Shown here piece after piece: positions 17,356-26,686 of a DNA stretch of 64,000 bases; positions within the stretch are counted from its first letter, which is position 1, and the number at the start of each line of letters is the position of its first letter. A program made the translations under genes and the position numbers. Under the pieces are notes generated by a model. That model saw only the letters and a program-made list of their open reading frames with translations, was not told the origin of the DNA and searched no databases. This DNA is from Candidatus Binatia bacterium (GTDB lineage Bacteria; Desulfobacterota; Binatia; HRBIN30): NCBI GenBank assembly GCA_023150935.1, contig JAKLJW010000002.1, forward strand, positions 152,868-216,867. The letters are read 5' to 3'.

Positions 17356-18612
17356 ATGAGGCGGTCGCCACGGTCACGTCTTCTCTGCGCCCTGCTTCTG
17401 CTCTCGGCGGGCATACAGGTTTGGCCTGCGTGTACGGCGCAGGGCGCGGAGCTTCCTGTGGGGGCGGAGAAGTGGCCCGCCGTAACCGACCGGGCCGCAC
17501 TTAGCGAGGCGGACGTCGCTCTCTTCCTGAAAGCTAATGCCGTTGCCGAGGAACTGCGCCACGCCGCCGAGGAGCGCTTCGTGGCGGACCTGCCCAGGTA
17601 CGAAACTGGCCGCGGCAACTCGCGCGATCCCCTGTCCGGCATCGATTTCGTGCGGGCAATCGAAGCGGTGGAACGAGCCCGCGCGGGAATCGAAGCGGCC
17701 GCCTGCGAGAAGACCGGCGTCCCACTTGCCGAGTACCAGTCGACCTACAAACGACTGCTGCAGGTGAACGATCTGACGCTTCTGGAAGTCAGAACCGCGA
17801 CGACCCGCGAATCCGTCGCCCGCCTCGCCGAGGACAATCTCAACGCCATGGCCGAGGAGGCCTACAGGTTTCAGCGCCAGCGCGAACGCCAGGACCTGCA
17901 GGCCGAGGCGGCGCAACTCGCGCAGCGGCGCACCAGGTCCCACCAGCTCCGGGAAGGGCAGAGAAAGCGAGAACGGGCCCGCATCGAGGACCGCCTGCGG
18001 CGCCTGCCGGGCCAGGAACAGAAACTGCGCGACCGTCTCGCCATGTACGGTCAGGTACGCGATCACCAACGCGGCATCGTCGACCGACACACGGCGGCGG
18101 TGCGGGATCGGCAGCGCGCCGCCGCGGCGGGCGTCATCCCGGCTGCGCCGGACGACCGACAGGAAGCGCAGATCGCAACAGCGGTGGCTGCGAAAACGAC
18201 CCGTCTCGATACGGAAATCGACCGCACCGAGAAGCGCCTGGCACAACTCGCCTTCGAGCGTCACGAGCTCGAGGCCGCCCTTGCCCGCCTGCCCCCGGCC
18301 GGCGAGCAGGAACCTGACGACGACGAGCGCGATCTCGAGGCGCAGCTCGCCGATCTCGACCGCAAGATCGCTGCCTTGGACGCACAGATCGAGCACGGCG
18401 GCTCCGCCGACGAACTGGCGCCGCTGGTCGCTACGTTGCGGGCCCAGAGCGCGGATAAGAGGCACGAACTGGCGCAACTGGAACGAGAACTCGACACGCC
18501 GGCGATGCGCCAGGCCGAGCGGGATCGTCCGCTGGCGCGTCGGCACACCCACGACCTGGTGGCGTCCGGAACGCCCATTCTCGTCGAGCTGCCGCCGGCG
18601 GCGCAGCCCTAG
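17356..18612 (+). CDS. exported coiled-coil protein of unknown function
   Basis: A 418-residue protein starting at ATG 17356 with a signal peptide (RLLCALLLLSAGIQVW). The mature part is almost wholly charged helix with heptad character (QRERQDLQAEAAQLAQRR, RIEDRLRRLPGQEQKLRD, DLEAQLADLDRKIAALDAQIE), so an extended coiled coil in the periplasm is expected. The segment around residues 75-160 resembles a small globular cap. No family recognised. The neighbour upstream is the DUF1566 protein, about 180 bases away; the next gene is on the opposite strand, so it may be monocistronic. Confidence 0.7.
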   Translation: MRRSPRSRLLCALLLLSAGIQVWPACTAQGAELPVGAEKWPAVTDRAALSEADVALFLKANAVAEELRHAAEERFVADLPRYETGRGNSRDPLSGIDFVRAIEAVERARAGIEAAACEKTGVPLAEYQSTYKRLLQVNDLTLLEVRTATTRESVARLAEDNLNAMAEEAYRFQRQRERQDLQAEAAQLAQRRTRSHQLREGQRKRERARIEDRLRRLPGQEQKLRDRLAMYGQVRDHQRGIVDRHTAAVRDRQRAAAAGVIPAAPDDRQEAQIATAVAAKTTRLDTEIDRTEKRLAQLAFERHELEAALARLPPAGEQEPDDDERDLEAQLADLDRKIAALDAQIEHGGSADELAPLVATLRAQSADKRHELAQLERELDTPAMRQAERDRPLARRHTHDLVASGTPILVELPPAAQP

Positions 18613-18749
18613 CGTCTCGCTGTCCTGCCGCCCCCGGCCGGGCATGTCGGTGCCGACGTCGGGAGCCGGTCCCGTTGGAACTCCGCCCCCGCGCACCTTG
18701 CCTCGACAGAGCCGCCGCCATTGCGGGAGTCGCGGGACCGCCGCCCCGG

Positions 18750-21700
18750 CTAAGGCGGGTCCTGCAACGTGACCCGCACCTGGCGCACTTCGCTGCTCTG
18801 ACCGGTAGTGTCGGTTACCACGGCGTCGTACCGGTATACCCGCGAGCGGCACGGGGCGGTGCAATCGGTTAGGATCGGAAAGCCAATGACCCCACTCGCG
18901 GTGGGCGGATCGATCGCCTCGCCGCCGATCTGCAGTCGCACATCGTTCTCCAGGATCCAGAAAAGCTGCCAGGACGACGCGTCGCCGTCCGGGTCGACGA
19001 AGCTGAACCGCAACTCGTAGGGCTCGCCGTAGTTGACGCTGCACGCGACCTGGCCCTTGCACGTGAACGACGTTACCGCCGGAGCCGTCGAGTTGACCTG
19101 CAGACACCAGCGCTCCAGCGTGCCGACGTCGCTCCCGGACCGGTCCGAGACATTCAGTCGCCACGAGCCTGCCAGGTTCTCCCCGCCGAACGCGGTCAGG
19201 GCATCGTTGGGAGCGAGACGACCCCCGAGGGCGGGTGGGTTGTCGGCGCAGGCGTCCTCGGCGGCCGCCGCGGCGGCGTCATCGAGCGTCGCATCGATGT
19301 CATCGTTGCTGCAGCCCAGACTGAGCGGCGGCACTCCGGGGCGGTCGATCAGCACCACCGTCGAGCCGCTGTTCTCGTGCGTCAGCGAAACCCGCAGATC
19401 GCCGACCCAGGTATGCCTGATGGCGAGCTTCACGTTGAGATTGTCGATGAACGTTTGCGTGCCGACGGTCAGCCGACTGTCGATTCCGGTCGGATCGTTA
19501 TCGGGGACCTCGATCGGCGAAGAGATTGCGGCGCAGAACTCGCCGGGGCGGGGCGAGCCGGTCGGAGTCGGCGATGCGGCGCGACTACCTGTTGGGGTCG
19601 GCGTCGCCGTGCGGGTAGCCGTGCGCGTCTGGGTCATCGTCGGCGTGCGGGTGGGTGTGCGCGTCGGCGTAAACGCTCGCGCGTTGCCGAAGTCGACCTG
19701 CGCATACCCGCGCAGCACGTCGGTGATCGGTATGTCGGCGGGGTCCGCCGTCGTCTGGCGCCAGCCCGGCTGCTGCACTTCACGCAGGCGGTACGAGCCC
19801 ACGGCAAGGTTGGCCAGGGCGTAACTGCCGGCGTCGTCCGTCTTCGTACACGGCTCGACGGCCTGGCCGCAGTCGACCTCCAGCCCGAGGAGCCCCGTAA
19901 GCATGCCGTCGCCGTTCGTGTCGATGTAGATCGTCCAGTCGCGCAGCGGCGTTTCCGCGGCGTCGAAAGTGCCGTCGCCGTCCGAATCTTCGAACTTCCG
20001 TCCGGCAATGAAACTCGTCGGCACCGGCGTCGGTGTCGGGGTGATCGTGGACCCCGGCGGGACGGTGCGTGTGGGCGTACGAGTGCGGGTGGGCGTGCGG
20101 GTGGGCGTGAAGGTGCGGGTGCGTGTCGGTGTCCGGGTCGGCGGCGGGGTCGGCGGGCGGGTTACGGTGGGAGTCGAGGTCGGGGTCTCGGTCGGCGGCG
20201 GTGTCCGGGTCGGAGTCATCGTGGGCGTACTCGTCGGGGTGGCGGTCAGGCTGCGCGGGCCGACTTCGGCGATGGCGATGTAGAGACCGGGATACGGCAA
20301 CTGAATGGTATCGATCTCGCGCCCGGCCGCCGTGTCGATAACCGACACCCACGACGAGTTGAACCCCACCACGTACGCGCGTGTCCCGTCGGGGGTGAAG
20401 GCAAGGTGACTCGGCCCGCCGTACGTGGTGGGGATCTCGTTGCTCACCGTGTTCGCCGAGGCGTCGACGACCGCCACCTTGTTGGCGCCGACCTGGGCCG
20501 CGAAAAGGCGGGCACCGTCGCGAGTGAAGGCCAGTTCGTGGATGTTGGCGCTGCGGGTGCGCATCTCGAAAGTTCGACTGACCGTGTTCGTGCCGGTGTC
20601 GATCACCTTCACCGTTGCGTTCGAAGCCACATAGACCGCGGCCCCGTTCGGGGCGACGGCGAGAGCGAAGGGAGAGAACGATCCCACGGGCAGGAACTCG
20701 ACGCGCCGGATCACCGTGTTGCTGCCGGTGTCGACGACGGCGACCTCCTGGACGAAATGCGGGCCGCTGGGACCGTAGGTCACGGCGACGTACGCCCGGC
20801 TGCCGTTGGGCGCGACCGCGATGTCGCTGACGTTGCTGCGCATCGGAATCGTGGCGACGACACCGCGGGTCGTGAGGTCGACCACGGAGACGTCCTCCGA
20901 GACGAAGTTGCCGACGTATGCGAAGCGCCCGTTCGGGGTCAGCGCCAGATCCCGCGGCCCGTCGCCGACGGTGACCGTGTCGATCGCGGAACGGGTCGCC
21001 GTATCGATGATCGTGAGGCTGTCCGAGCCCTCGTTGACGACATAAGCGAACGCTCCGTCCGGCGCGAAGGCCACGCCGCGCGGGTACTGCGGCAATGGGA
21101 TCGAACCCGCAACCGTGTCCGTGGCCGTGTCGACGATCGTCAGTCGGTCGTAACTCGGGTTGGTGATGTAGGCCACCACTCCCCGGGCCCCCGGGGTCAC
21201 GGGTGGCGCGGTGGGTAAGGGCGTGGGCGTTTCCGTCGGCGTCGACGTCGGAGTGTGGGTCGACACGGCAGTGGGAACCTCGACCCGGAAGGTAAGGCGG
21301 TTCGAGGTTCCCGGGTTGCCTGACGAATCGAACGCCGTGGCCGCCACAGTGAATTCGGTCTGCGTGAAGGTGCCCGCGCGCTTCAAGTCGACCCGGAACG
21401 GGTCTCGGCACATAACGCCGAGGCACTCCTGTTCCGGGTGTACGACCGCTTCGCCGGTGGAGACCAGACGAATTCGCCGCACCTCGACGTTGTCGCGGGC
21501 TATGGCGTCAACCCGGATCGATCCCCCCGCCGCAACGTTTGGCGGAGAGGCGGTCTCGATTCTCACCTCCGGGGGCGTGACATCGACGACGTCGATCGGC
21601 TCGGCCGTCTCGCCGCGCAGCACGACATTACCGTCGAAACTCGCCTCGACGCCAATTCGGATTCTTCCGGGGCGAAGCGCGGACAGTTCCACCGTGTGAG

Positions 21701-23489
21701 GCCCCAGTCTCGAGCTTCGGATCTCGACCGCGGTCGGATCGGACGCACTCCATGTGTAGTTCAGGAAGAGAGGGACCGGATAGGGTGCGATGGGCGAATC
21801 CAGATCGGCGTAGCAGGTGCTCCAGTTCCCCTGTTCCGGCGGGACAACGAGCCGCGGGGGCAGGCACGTGACCCGCAGCCGGTCGGCCAGAGCGACGATG
21901 CGTAAATGGTGCGGCTCGGCACTGGAAATCCCGACGCCATCGATTGCCGCCGCGTAGGTCCCGGGGGGCAGATTAGGAACGTCGACGTTCACGAGACCGG
22001 CGGCGGGAGCCCCCAGCGGCCGCAGCGCCAGCGTCGCGCCAATGCCCGAACGGTGCCTCAACGATAGCAGGCTCGGGCAGGTGCCGACACCGCGCACCTC
22101 CAGTGTCACGCTCTCGAAGGGTGTCGCCGTTCCCGAGCGCAGGGCGATCAGCTCGGGCTGGATCTTGGTTCCTATGACGTTCGAGGTTGTTCCCGGAATG
22201 CGGCGCGTCAGAGACAGCGCTGCGGAACCGCAGAGCGCCGGCTGATCGGCGGGCAGCCTGAACTCCATGAATCCGGCGCCTCCGGTCTCGGCCCCGACGT
22301 CGACGGTGCCGGCCCGGGTGCGCACGCGCAGCACCGTGGTCAGGGAGTCCATGCGCTGGCCCTCGACGCGTACGATACCGCCGGCGGTTGCCCATTGCCG
22401 TGGCTGGTTATCGGCCGTGCGGAAGGACACGGCGATCAGAAAGGGGGCGAGCGCCCCGCTGCTTTGCAGCACGGCCCCGGCGAGGAAAGAGATAATCGCG
22501 CCAATGGCTACGGCCGCCACCGGCAGCCCACCTCCGGCGGCCGTCGTCAGTCCGGCGGCGAGCCGCGTGATCGTACCGAGCCGGGAGCCGAGGAGGGCGA
22601 TCGTCGGGGCGTAGGCGGCACCGTCGCGTGCCGCGGCGCCGTTGCGGAAGGCTCCGATGTCGGCCAGCAGCAGCCGCATTTGTTCGGGCGCGCCGGACGC
22701 CTCGACGGCGGCGTCGAGCCGGGCGGCAGTCGCCGCTGTGAAGGCGGGATCGGCGCGCAGCTCGGCGTATCGGCCGGCGAGATCCTGCCGGAAGCGTCTC
22801 AGGCCTTCGCGGACCAGGGTATGATCGTCGCCGTACACGTCTTGCAAGTCGAGAGCCTCGTATTCGCGTGTCAGCCGGTCGAGGAGGTCGAGCATGCCGG
22901 CGAAGGTGTCGGCAACGCCCATGGGCGTCGGTGCGGAGATGTCGGCGACGTAGGGGAAGCCCGCAAGGTCGCCGTCGAAGACGATCACTTCCGCCTCCCC
23001 CGGGGGGAGGTCGGGCACGATGACGAGGAGCGAGTCGTCGGCCGAGCGTTCGACGACCTCGGCGTCATGTCCGGCAATGGTCACGGTCTGGAGCCGCTCC
23101 GGTGGGCCCAGGTTTATGACGGTGATGCGCAGGGCTGAGAAGGGCACGATGCCCGCGGCAGTCGCCGGCGTCACGGCGGCGATCAGGGGCGCCGAGGGCG
23201 GTGTGCGGCAGTCATCGAAGAGGCACGATGCGGTGCAGGCGACGTCGGCGGCGGCGATCCGACCGTCGCGGTCGCAGTCGTCGTTACCGCAGGCACTGGC
23301 CCCACCCAGTCCACGCAAGGCGGCGACGACGTCGACCGCCGAGCGGGTCAGACTGCAGTTGGCATCGCCGCGCACGAAGCCGGTTTTCGGTTCCCCGGCG
23401 TGCGCGCGGGAAAGCGGAAGGGCGGTCAGGGCGACCCCGGCCAGTCCGGCCGCAACGCACGCCAGCGGGCGCAAGCTCGCGGGCGCCAT
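18750..23489 (-). CDS. giant secreted mosaic protein with YVTN propeller, SdrD-B-like and P-type domains
   Basis: A 1579-residue exported protein, probably surface-located. Approximate layout: signal peptide 1-32; dockerin-like EF-hand pair 38-95 (GDANCSLTRSAVD, DCDRDGRIAAADV); IPT/TIG-like beta domain 97-170; a helical part; a hydrophobic stretch near 325-365 that may cross a membrane; further Ig-like domains; a Thr/Pro linker; a YVTN-type beta-propeller 745-1083 with repeats such as YVVNEGSDSLTIIDTAT; a long Thr/Pro/Arg linker 1085-1164; an SdrD B-like calcium domain (FEDSDGDGTFD) 1165-1272; a P/proprotein-convertase-type jelly roll 1320-1473 (HTWVGDLRVSLTH); and a C-terminal beta domain. 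The start at 23489 places the signal peptide at the N-terminus. Role may be adhesion or matrix binding; no catalytic motif is seen. Confidence 0.82.
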   Translation of the reverse strand: MAPASLRPLACVAAGLAGVALTALPLSRAHAGEPKTGFVRGDANCSLTRSAVDVVAALRGLGGASACGNDDCDRDGRIAAADVACTASCLFDDCRTPPSAPLIAAVTPATAAGIVPFSALRITVINLGPPERLQTVTIAGHDAEVVERSADDSLLVIVPDLPPGEAEVIVFDGDLAGFPYVADISAPTPMGVADTFAGMLDLLDRLTREYEALDLQDVYGDDHTLVREGLRRFRQDLAGRYAELRADPAFTAATAARLDAAVEASGAPEQMRLLLADIGAFRNGAAARDGAAYAPTIALLGSRLGTITRLAAGLTTAAGGGLPVAAVAIGAIISFLAGAVLQSSGALAPFLIAVSFRTADNQPRQWATAGGIVRVEGQRMDSLTTVLRVRTRAGTVDVGAETGGAGFMEFRLPADQPALCGSAALSLTRRIPGTTSNVIGTKIQPELIALRSGTATPFESVTLEVRGVGTCPSLLSLRHRSGIGATLALRPLGAPAAGLVNVDVPNLPPGTYAAAIDGVGISSAEPHHLRIVALADRLRVTCLPPRLVVPPEQGNWSTCYADLDSPIAPYPVPLFLNYTWSASDPTAVEIRSSRLGPHTVELSALRPGRIRIGVEASFDGNVVLRGETAEPIDVVDVTPPEVRIETASPPNVAAGGSIRVDAIARDNVEVRRIRLVSTGEAVVHPEQECLGVMCRDPFRVDLKRAGTFTQTEFTVAATAFDSSGNPGTSNRLTFRVEVPTAVSTHTPTSTPTETPTPLPTAPPVTPGARGVVAYITNPSYDRLTIVDTATDTVAGSIPLPQYPRGVAFAPDGAFAYVVNEGSDSLTIIDTATRSAIDTVTVGDGPRDLALTPNGRFAYVGNFVSEDVSVVDLTTRGVVATIPMRSNVSDIAVAPNGSRAYVAVTYGPSGPHFVQEVAVVDTGSNTVIRRVEFLPVGSFSPFALAVAPNGAAVYVASNATVKVIDTGTNTVSRTFEMRTRSANIHELAFTRDGARLFAAQVGANKVAVVDASANTVSNEIPTTYGGPSHLAFTPDGTRAYVVGFNSSWVSVIDTAAGREIDTIQLPYPGLYIAIAEVGPRSLTATPTSTPTMTPTRTPPPTETPTSTPTVTRPPTPPPTRTPTRTRTFTPTRTPTRTRTPTRTVPPGSTITPTPTPVPTSFIAGRKFEDSDGDGTFDAAETPLRDWTIYIDTNGDGMLTGLLGLEVDCGQAVEPCTKTDDAGSYALANLAVGSYRLREVQQPGWRQTTADPADIPITDVLRGYAQVDFGNARAFTPTRTPTRTPTMTQTRTATRTATPTPTGSRAASPTPTGSPRPGEFCAAISSPIEVPDNDPTGIDSRLTVGTQTFIDNLNVKLAIRHTWVGDLRVSLTHENSGSTVVLIDRPGVPPLSLGCSNDDIDATLDDAAAAAAEDACADNPPALGGRLAPNDALTAFGGENLAGSWRLNVSDRSGSDVGTLERWCLQVNSTAPAVTSFTCKGQVACSVNYGEPYELRFSFVDPDGDASSWQLFWILENDVRLQIGGEAIDPPTASGVIGFPILTDCTAPCRSRVYRYDAVVTDTTGQSSEVRQVRVTLQDPP
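20025..20260. repeat. degenerate tandem repeat encoding Thr/Pro/Arg linker
   Basis: A run of short GTGCGGGTG / GTCGGCGTG-like units (period near 6 and 12) encodes the long Thr/Pro/Arg linker of the mosaic protein on the minus strand. Shorter arrays of the same type code linkers at about 19600-19670, 4830-4905 and 46380-46620. Such tracts can expand or contract by slippage. Confidence 0.7.
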
Positions 23490-23547
23490 CGAGACAGTAT
23501 CTTCTGGATGCCGTCTGTTTGTCGAGCGCTGGGCGCCCCTCGCCCAA

Positions 23548-23735
23548 GGCCACGGCAAAGTCGTTGACGGAGGGTGTACACCAGGCCTGCCCCTCGATAC
23601 ACGGCCCAAGAAGACGGGCCGTTACTCGGGGCGAACGGTCTTGTGGTCTTGCTGAAACCGAAAAACCCGTTCGAGCCGAGTAGCCGCCCTCTTCTGGCGG
23701 CGTATCGAGGCTCTGTCAGCGACTTTGCCGTGGCC
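23548..23735. repeat. long imperfect palindrome, MITE-like intergenic element
   Basis: The left arm from 23548 (GGCCACGGCAAAGTCG) and the right arm ending at 23735 are reverse complements over most of their length: GGCCACGGCAAAGTCG-x-TGAC at the ends, CCTCGATAC further in, and TACTCGG and CGAACGG near the centre. The central loop (about 23640-23676) is short. The left arm carries extra bases between the outer and inner blocks. It has no coding capacity and lies between two divergently transcribed genes, like dispersed non-autonomous palindromic elements. The rest of the 388-base gap 23490-23877 shows no gene. Confidence 0.72.
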
Positions 23736-23877
23736 CTGGCCCCTCGCCGGAATTCGGTGCGCGACGCGCCATTCCCGCGAATGCGGCAATCCATGGGATC
23801 GTGGGTGGGTCCCGTCGCAGCGATCGGGCCGACCCCGTGGCTCGACAATGTTGCCGGAGTTTCGTAGAGGGCGCGGC

Positions 23878-25059
23878 ATGGGCGACGGCGCGTCTCCAGT
23901 GGTCGAGCGGATCGAGTTGTTCCCGGTACACGTTCCCTTTCGCGAGGCCGTTCGCGAGGCAATGGCGCGTTCGGAAGGTGGACTCGGAATGGCGATACCC
24001 GCGGAGGAGCCGTGGACGGGCGGCGACTTCGTCATCGCGCGCCTGACGGCCGGCGACGGCTCGCAAGGAGTCGGCGAGGCCTTCGTGTGGTTGCCCGAAA
24101 CCGGGGTCTCGCCCGCGCAGGTGACACTTGCGGTTAGCGGCGGCCTGGCGCGCTACGTCTTAGGCGCGGACCCGTTCGCCGTCGAACGTTTGCGCGCGCG
24201 CATGGACGCCAACGTCGCACGCAGCGAAGTCGCCAAGGGGCTGCTCGACATGGCGCTCTACGATCTGATGGGTCGGATTGCGAAACGCCCCGCGCACGAC
24301 TTCATGGGTGGCCGTGGCGGCGACACGTTGCCGCTGGCGGCGCTCGTCCCGCTGATGGATGCCGGCGCCATGGCAAGCATGTGCGATGCGTTCAAGGCCG
24401 GCGGCACCTCCACCTTCCGGCTCAAGCTCGGCCGCGGAGTCGAGGCGGACCGCGCGATCGTTGCACGGGTGCGCGAGGCGGTCGGTACCGAGGTGCGGCT
24501 GCGCGTCGACTACAATCAGGCGTATACCCCGGACGAGGCCGTACGCGCCATTCGCGCGATCGCCCCGTACGGTATCGACTGCGCCGAGCAACCGGTGCGG
24601 GCCGGCGACTGGCTCGGCATGGTGCGGGTGCAGCGCGCGGTCGACGTTCCGCTCATGGCACACGAGGGCTGTTTCTCGTTCGCGGATTTCACCGCGCTCG
24701 TCGAACTCGGCGCCGTGCGGGTGCTGGGCGTCAACTCCGAACGGCCGGGCGGCATCACCCAGGCCTTGCGCGCCATCGACTATGCGGCGGCCAGAGGCCT
24801 GGGTACGGTGCTGCACAACCAGCCGCTCGGCATCGCCTCGGCGGCGCAGATTCACATCGCCACGGCGCGCGCCGCGGTGTTGGGCCACGCCATGGAGCTG
24901 TTCGGCCACATCATGCTGGAGGACGACCTCATCGTCGACCCGCTCGACTACTCGGGCGGCAGCGTTCGCGTGCCCGCCGGTGCGGGTTTAGGGATTACCC
25001 TCGACGAAGCCGCGCTCGACCGCTACACGGCCGCGCCGCCGGTCGCGATCGAGGGCTGA
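23878..25059 (+). CDS. enolase-superfamily enzyme (mandelate racemase/muconate lactonizing type, dipeptide-epimerase-like)
   Basis: A 393-residue cytoplasmic TIM-barrel enzyme. The general-base lysine is in FRLKLGRG, where the usual K-x-K is R-x-K; metal ligands follow as Asp in RVDYNQAY, Glu in CAEQPV and Glu in MAHEGCFS. These define the MR/MLE subgroup, which abstracts a proton alpha to a carboxylate. The substrate cannot be read from the sequence. Start at 23878 (MGDGASP) is chosen because the capping domain begins immediately after. It is the first gene of a compact unit: the amidohydrolase starts one base after its stop, so both probably work on the same compound. Confidence 0.85.
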   Translation: MGDGASPVVERIELFPVHVPFREAVREAMARSEGGLGMAIPAEEPWTGGDFVIARLTAGDGSQGVGEAFVWLPETGVSPAQVTLAVSGGLARYVLGADPFAVERLRARMDANVARSEVAKGLLDMALYDLMGRIAKRPAHDFMGGRGGDTLPLAALVPLMDAGAMASMCDAFKAGGTSTFRLKLGRGVEADRAIVARVREAVGTEVRLRVDYNQAYTPDEAVRAIRAIAPYGIDCAEQPVRAGDWLGMVRVQRAVDVPLMAHEGCFSFADFTALVELGAVRVLGVNSERPGGITQALRAIDYAAARGLGTVLHNQPLGIASAAQIHIATARAAVLGHAMELFGHIMLEDDLIVDPLDYSGGSVRVPAGAGLGITLDEAALDRYTAAPPVAIEG

Positions 25060-25060
25060 C

Positions 25061-26686
25061 ATGAACGGGGAAAGTCCTGCAATTCTCTACACGGGAGCGG
25101 AGATAATCACGCTCGAGTCGGACCGGCCGCGGGCCGAAGCGCTGGCGACGCTCGGCGATCGCATCGTTGCGGTCGGTACGGAGGATGCCTGTCGCGAGGC
25201 ACTGGCGGCAGCATCGGCCGTCCGCCGCGTCGACTTGAGCGGTCGCTGCCTGCTTCCCGGGTTCATCGACACGCACCTGCATCCGATTGCGCTCGCCTAT
25301 TTCGATCTGAACGCGGATCTGCGCGGCGTGCGCAGCATCGCGGCGCTGCAGCAAACGTTGCGCGCGGCGGCGGCCCGCCTGCCCGCGGGCGAATGGCTCG
25401 TCGGCCTGCAACTCGAAGATGCCGAGTTGGCCGAGCGGCGTCTGCCCACCAGAGTCGAACTTGACGCCGCATGTCCCGACCGGCCGGTGGTGGTTCTGAA
25501 ACACGACGGCCACAGTGCCGCCGGTAACGGCGCGGCGCTGGCGGCGGCCGGCATCGATGCCCGCACGCCCGATCCACCCGGCGGCCACATCGAACGCGGC
25601 GCCGACGGCGCTCCCACCGGTCCGTGCCGCGAGAGTGCCGCGCAGCGCCTGTTCGGTGCCGTGCCGACGGTTGCGCTGGAGCGGCTGCAGGCGACTGCCC
25701 GGACGTCGTTTCGCCGCCTCTCGGCCCACGGGATCACGTCGGCCGGCGTGGTGTTGCAGACCGACGACGAGGGCCCCGGCGGTGCGGCGGGAAGTCTGGA
25801 ATCGCTGGCAATGCAGTTCCTGCTCGACGACACTCCCTTTTCGACTTACGCGATTCTGATCGGCCGCAGCGTCGACGCCGTTCTGGCGGCGCGAGCGACG
25901 TCGCTGCACGACCCCGCCGCCGGGCGTCGGGTGGGAGGGTACAAAATCTACGCCGACGGCACCTTCGGTAGTTGCACCGCGAGCATGCGAGAGCCGTTTG
26001 CCGACCGGCCCGATACGCGCGGTTATCTCACGCTCGCCGAGGACGAGTTGTTCGAGCGCATGCGCGCCGCTCACGACGCCGGGCTGCAGATCTGCGTACA
26101 CGCCATCGGCGATGCCGCCGTCGAGCGCTGCGTGGGGCTCTACGAGCGGTTGCTGGCCGAGCGGCCGCGCCCCGATCACCGCCATCGCATCGAGCACGCG
26201 TCGCTGGTGCCGCCGGAGACGGTGCCTCGCATGGCGCGTTGCGGGTTGCACGTCTCGACACAACCGCTGTTCATTCATTCGGAGAAGGAGTGGCTGCCGC
26301 GGCGCCTCGGTTATGACCGCGTGCGTGACGTGTACCCGCTGCGCGCCCTCGTCGACGCGGGCGTTGTCGTCGGCGGAGCCTCCGACGCGCCGGTCGAATC
26401 GACCGCGGTGCTGCACGCCATCGAGTGTTGCGTTACCCGCGAGGGATTCGAAACGCAGCAGGCGCTGACGCCGCTACAGGCGTTGCGGCTGTTCACGTCC
26501 GACGCGGCCCGGCTGCAGTTCGAGGAGCGGGAGAAGGGCACGCTCGCGCCCGGCAAACGCGCGGACCTGGTCGTGCTGAGCGCCAACCCGCTCGACACGG
26601 CTCCCGAACGCATTGCCGACATTCGCGTGTTGCGGACCGTGACCGGCGGCCGCGTCGTCTACGACCACGAAGGGAAGGTGGAATGA
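25061..26686 (+). CDS. metal-dependent amidohydrolase, YtcJ/amidohydrolase-3 family
   Basis: A 541-residue member of the amidohydrolase superfamily (YtcJ, N-substituted formamide deformylase-like). Metal motifs are present: DTHLHP at about residues 69-74, the Lys in GGYKIYADGTFGS, the His in CVHAIGDAAV and RIEHASLV, and the final Asp in GGASDAP. The C-terminal composite beta domain closes with LAPGKRADLVVLSANPL. Such enzymes cleave amide or related C-N bonds. The gene starts one base after the enolase-superfamily stop and shares ATGA with the GNAT gene, making a three-gene catabolic operon. Substrate unknown. Confidence 0.9.
   Translation: MNGESPAILYTGAEIITLESDRPRAEALATLGDRIVAVGTEDACREALAAASAVRRVDLSGRCLLPGFIDTHLHPIALAYFDLNADLRGVRSIAALQQTLRAAAARLPAGEWLVGLQLEDAELAERRLPTRVELDAACPDRPVVVLKHDGHSAAGNGAALAAAGIDARTPDPPGGHIERGADGAPTGPCRESAAQRLFGAVPTVALERLQATARTSFRRLSAHGITSAGVVLQTDDEGPGGAAGSLESLAMQFLLDDTPFSTYAILIGRSVDAVLAARATSLHDPAAGRRVGGYKIYADGTFGSCTASMREPFADRPDTRGYLTLAEDELFERMRAAHDAGLQICVHAIGDAAVERCVGLYERLLAERPRPDHRHRIEHASLVPPETVPRMARCGLHVSTQPLFIHSEKEWLPRRLGYDRVRDVYPLRALVDAGVVVGGASDAPVESTAVLHAIECCVTREGFETQQALTPLQALRLFTSDAARLQFEEREKGTLAPGKRADLVVLSANPLDTAPERIADIRVLRTVTGGRVVYDHEGKVE

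Noticed and set aside
19377..21218. Long plus-strand gene opposite the mosaic protein
   Set aside because: Arg/Gly-rich antisense shadow of the Thr/Pro linker and propeller coding region; no domain.
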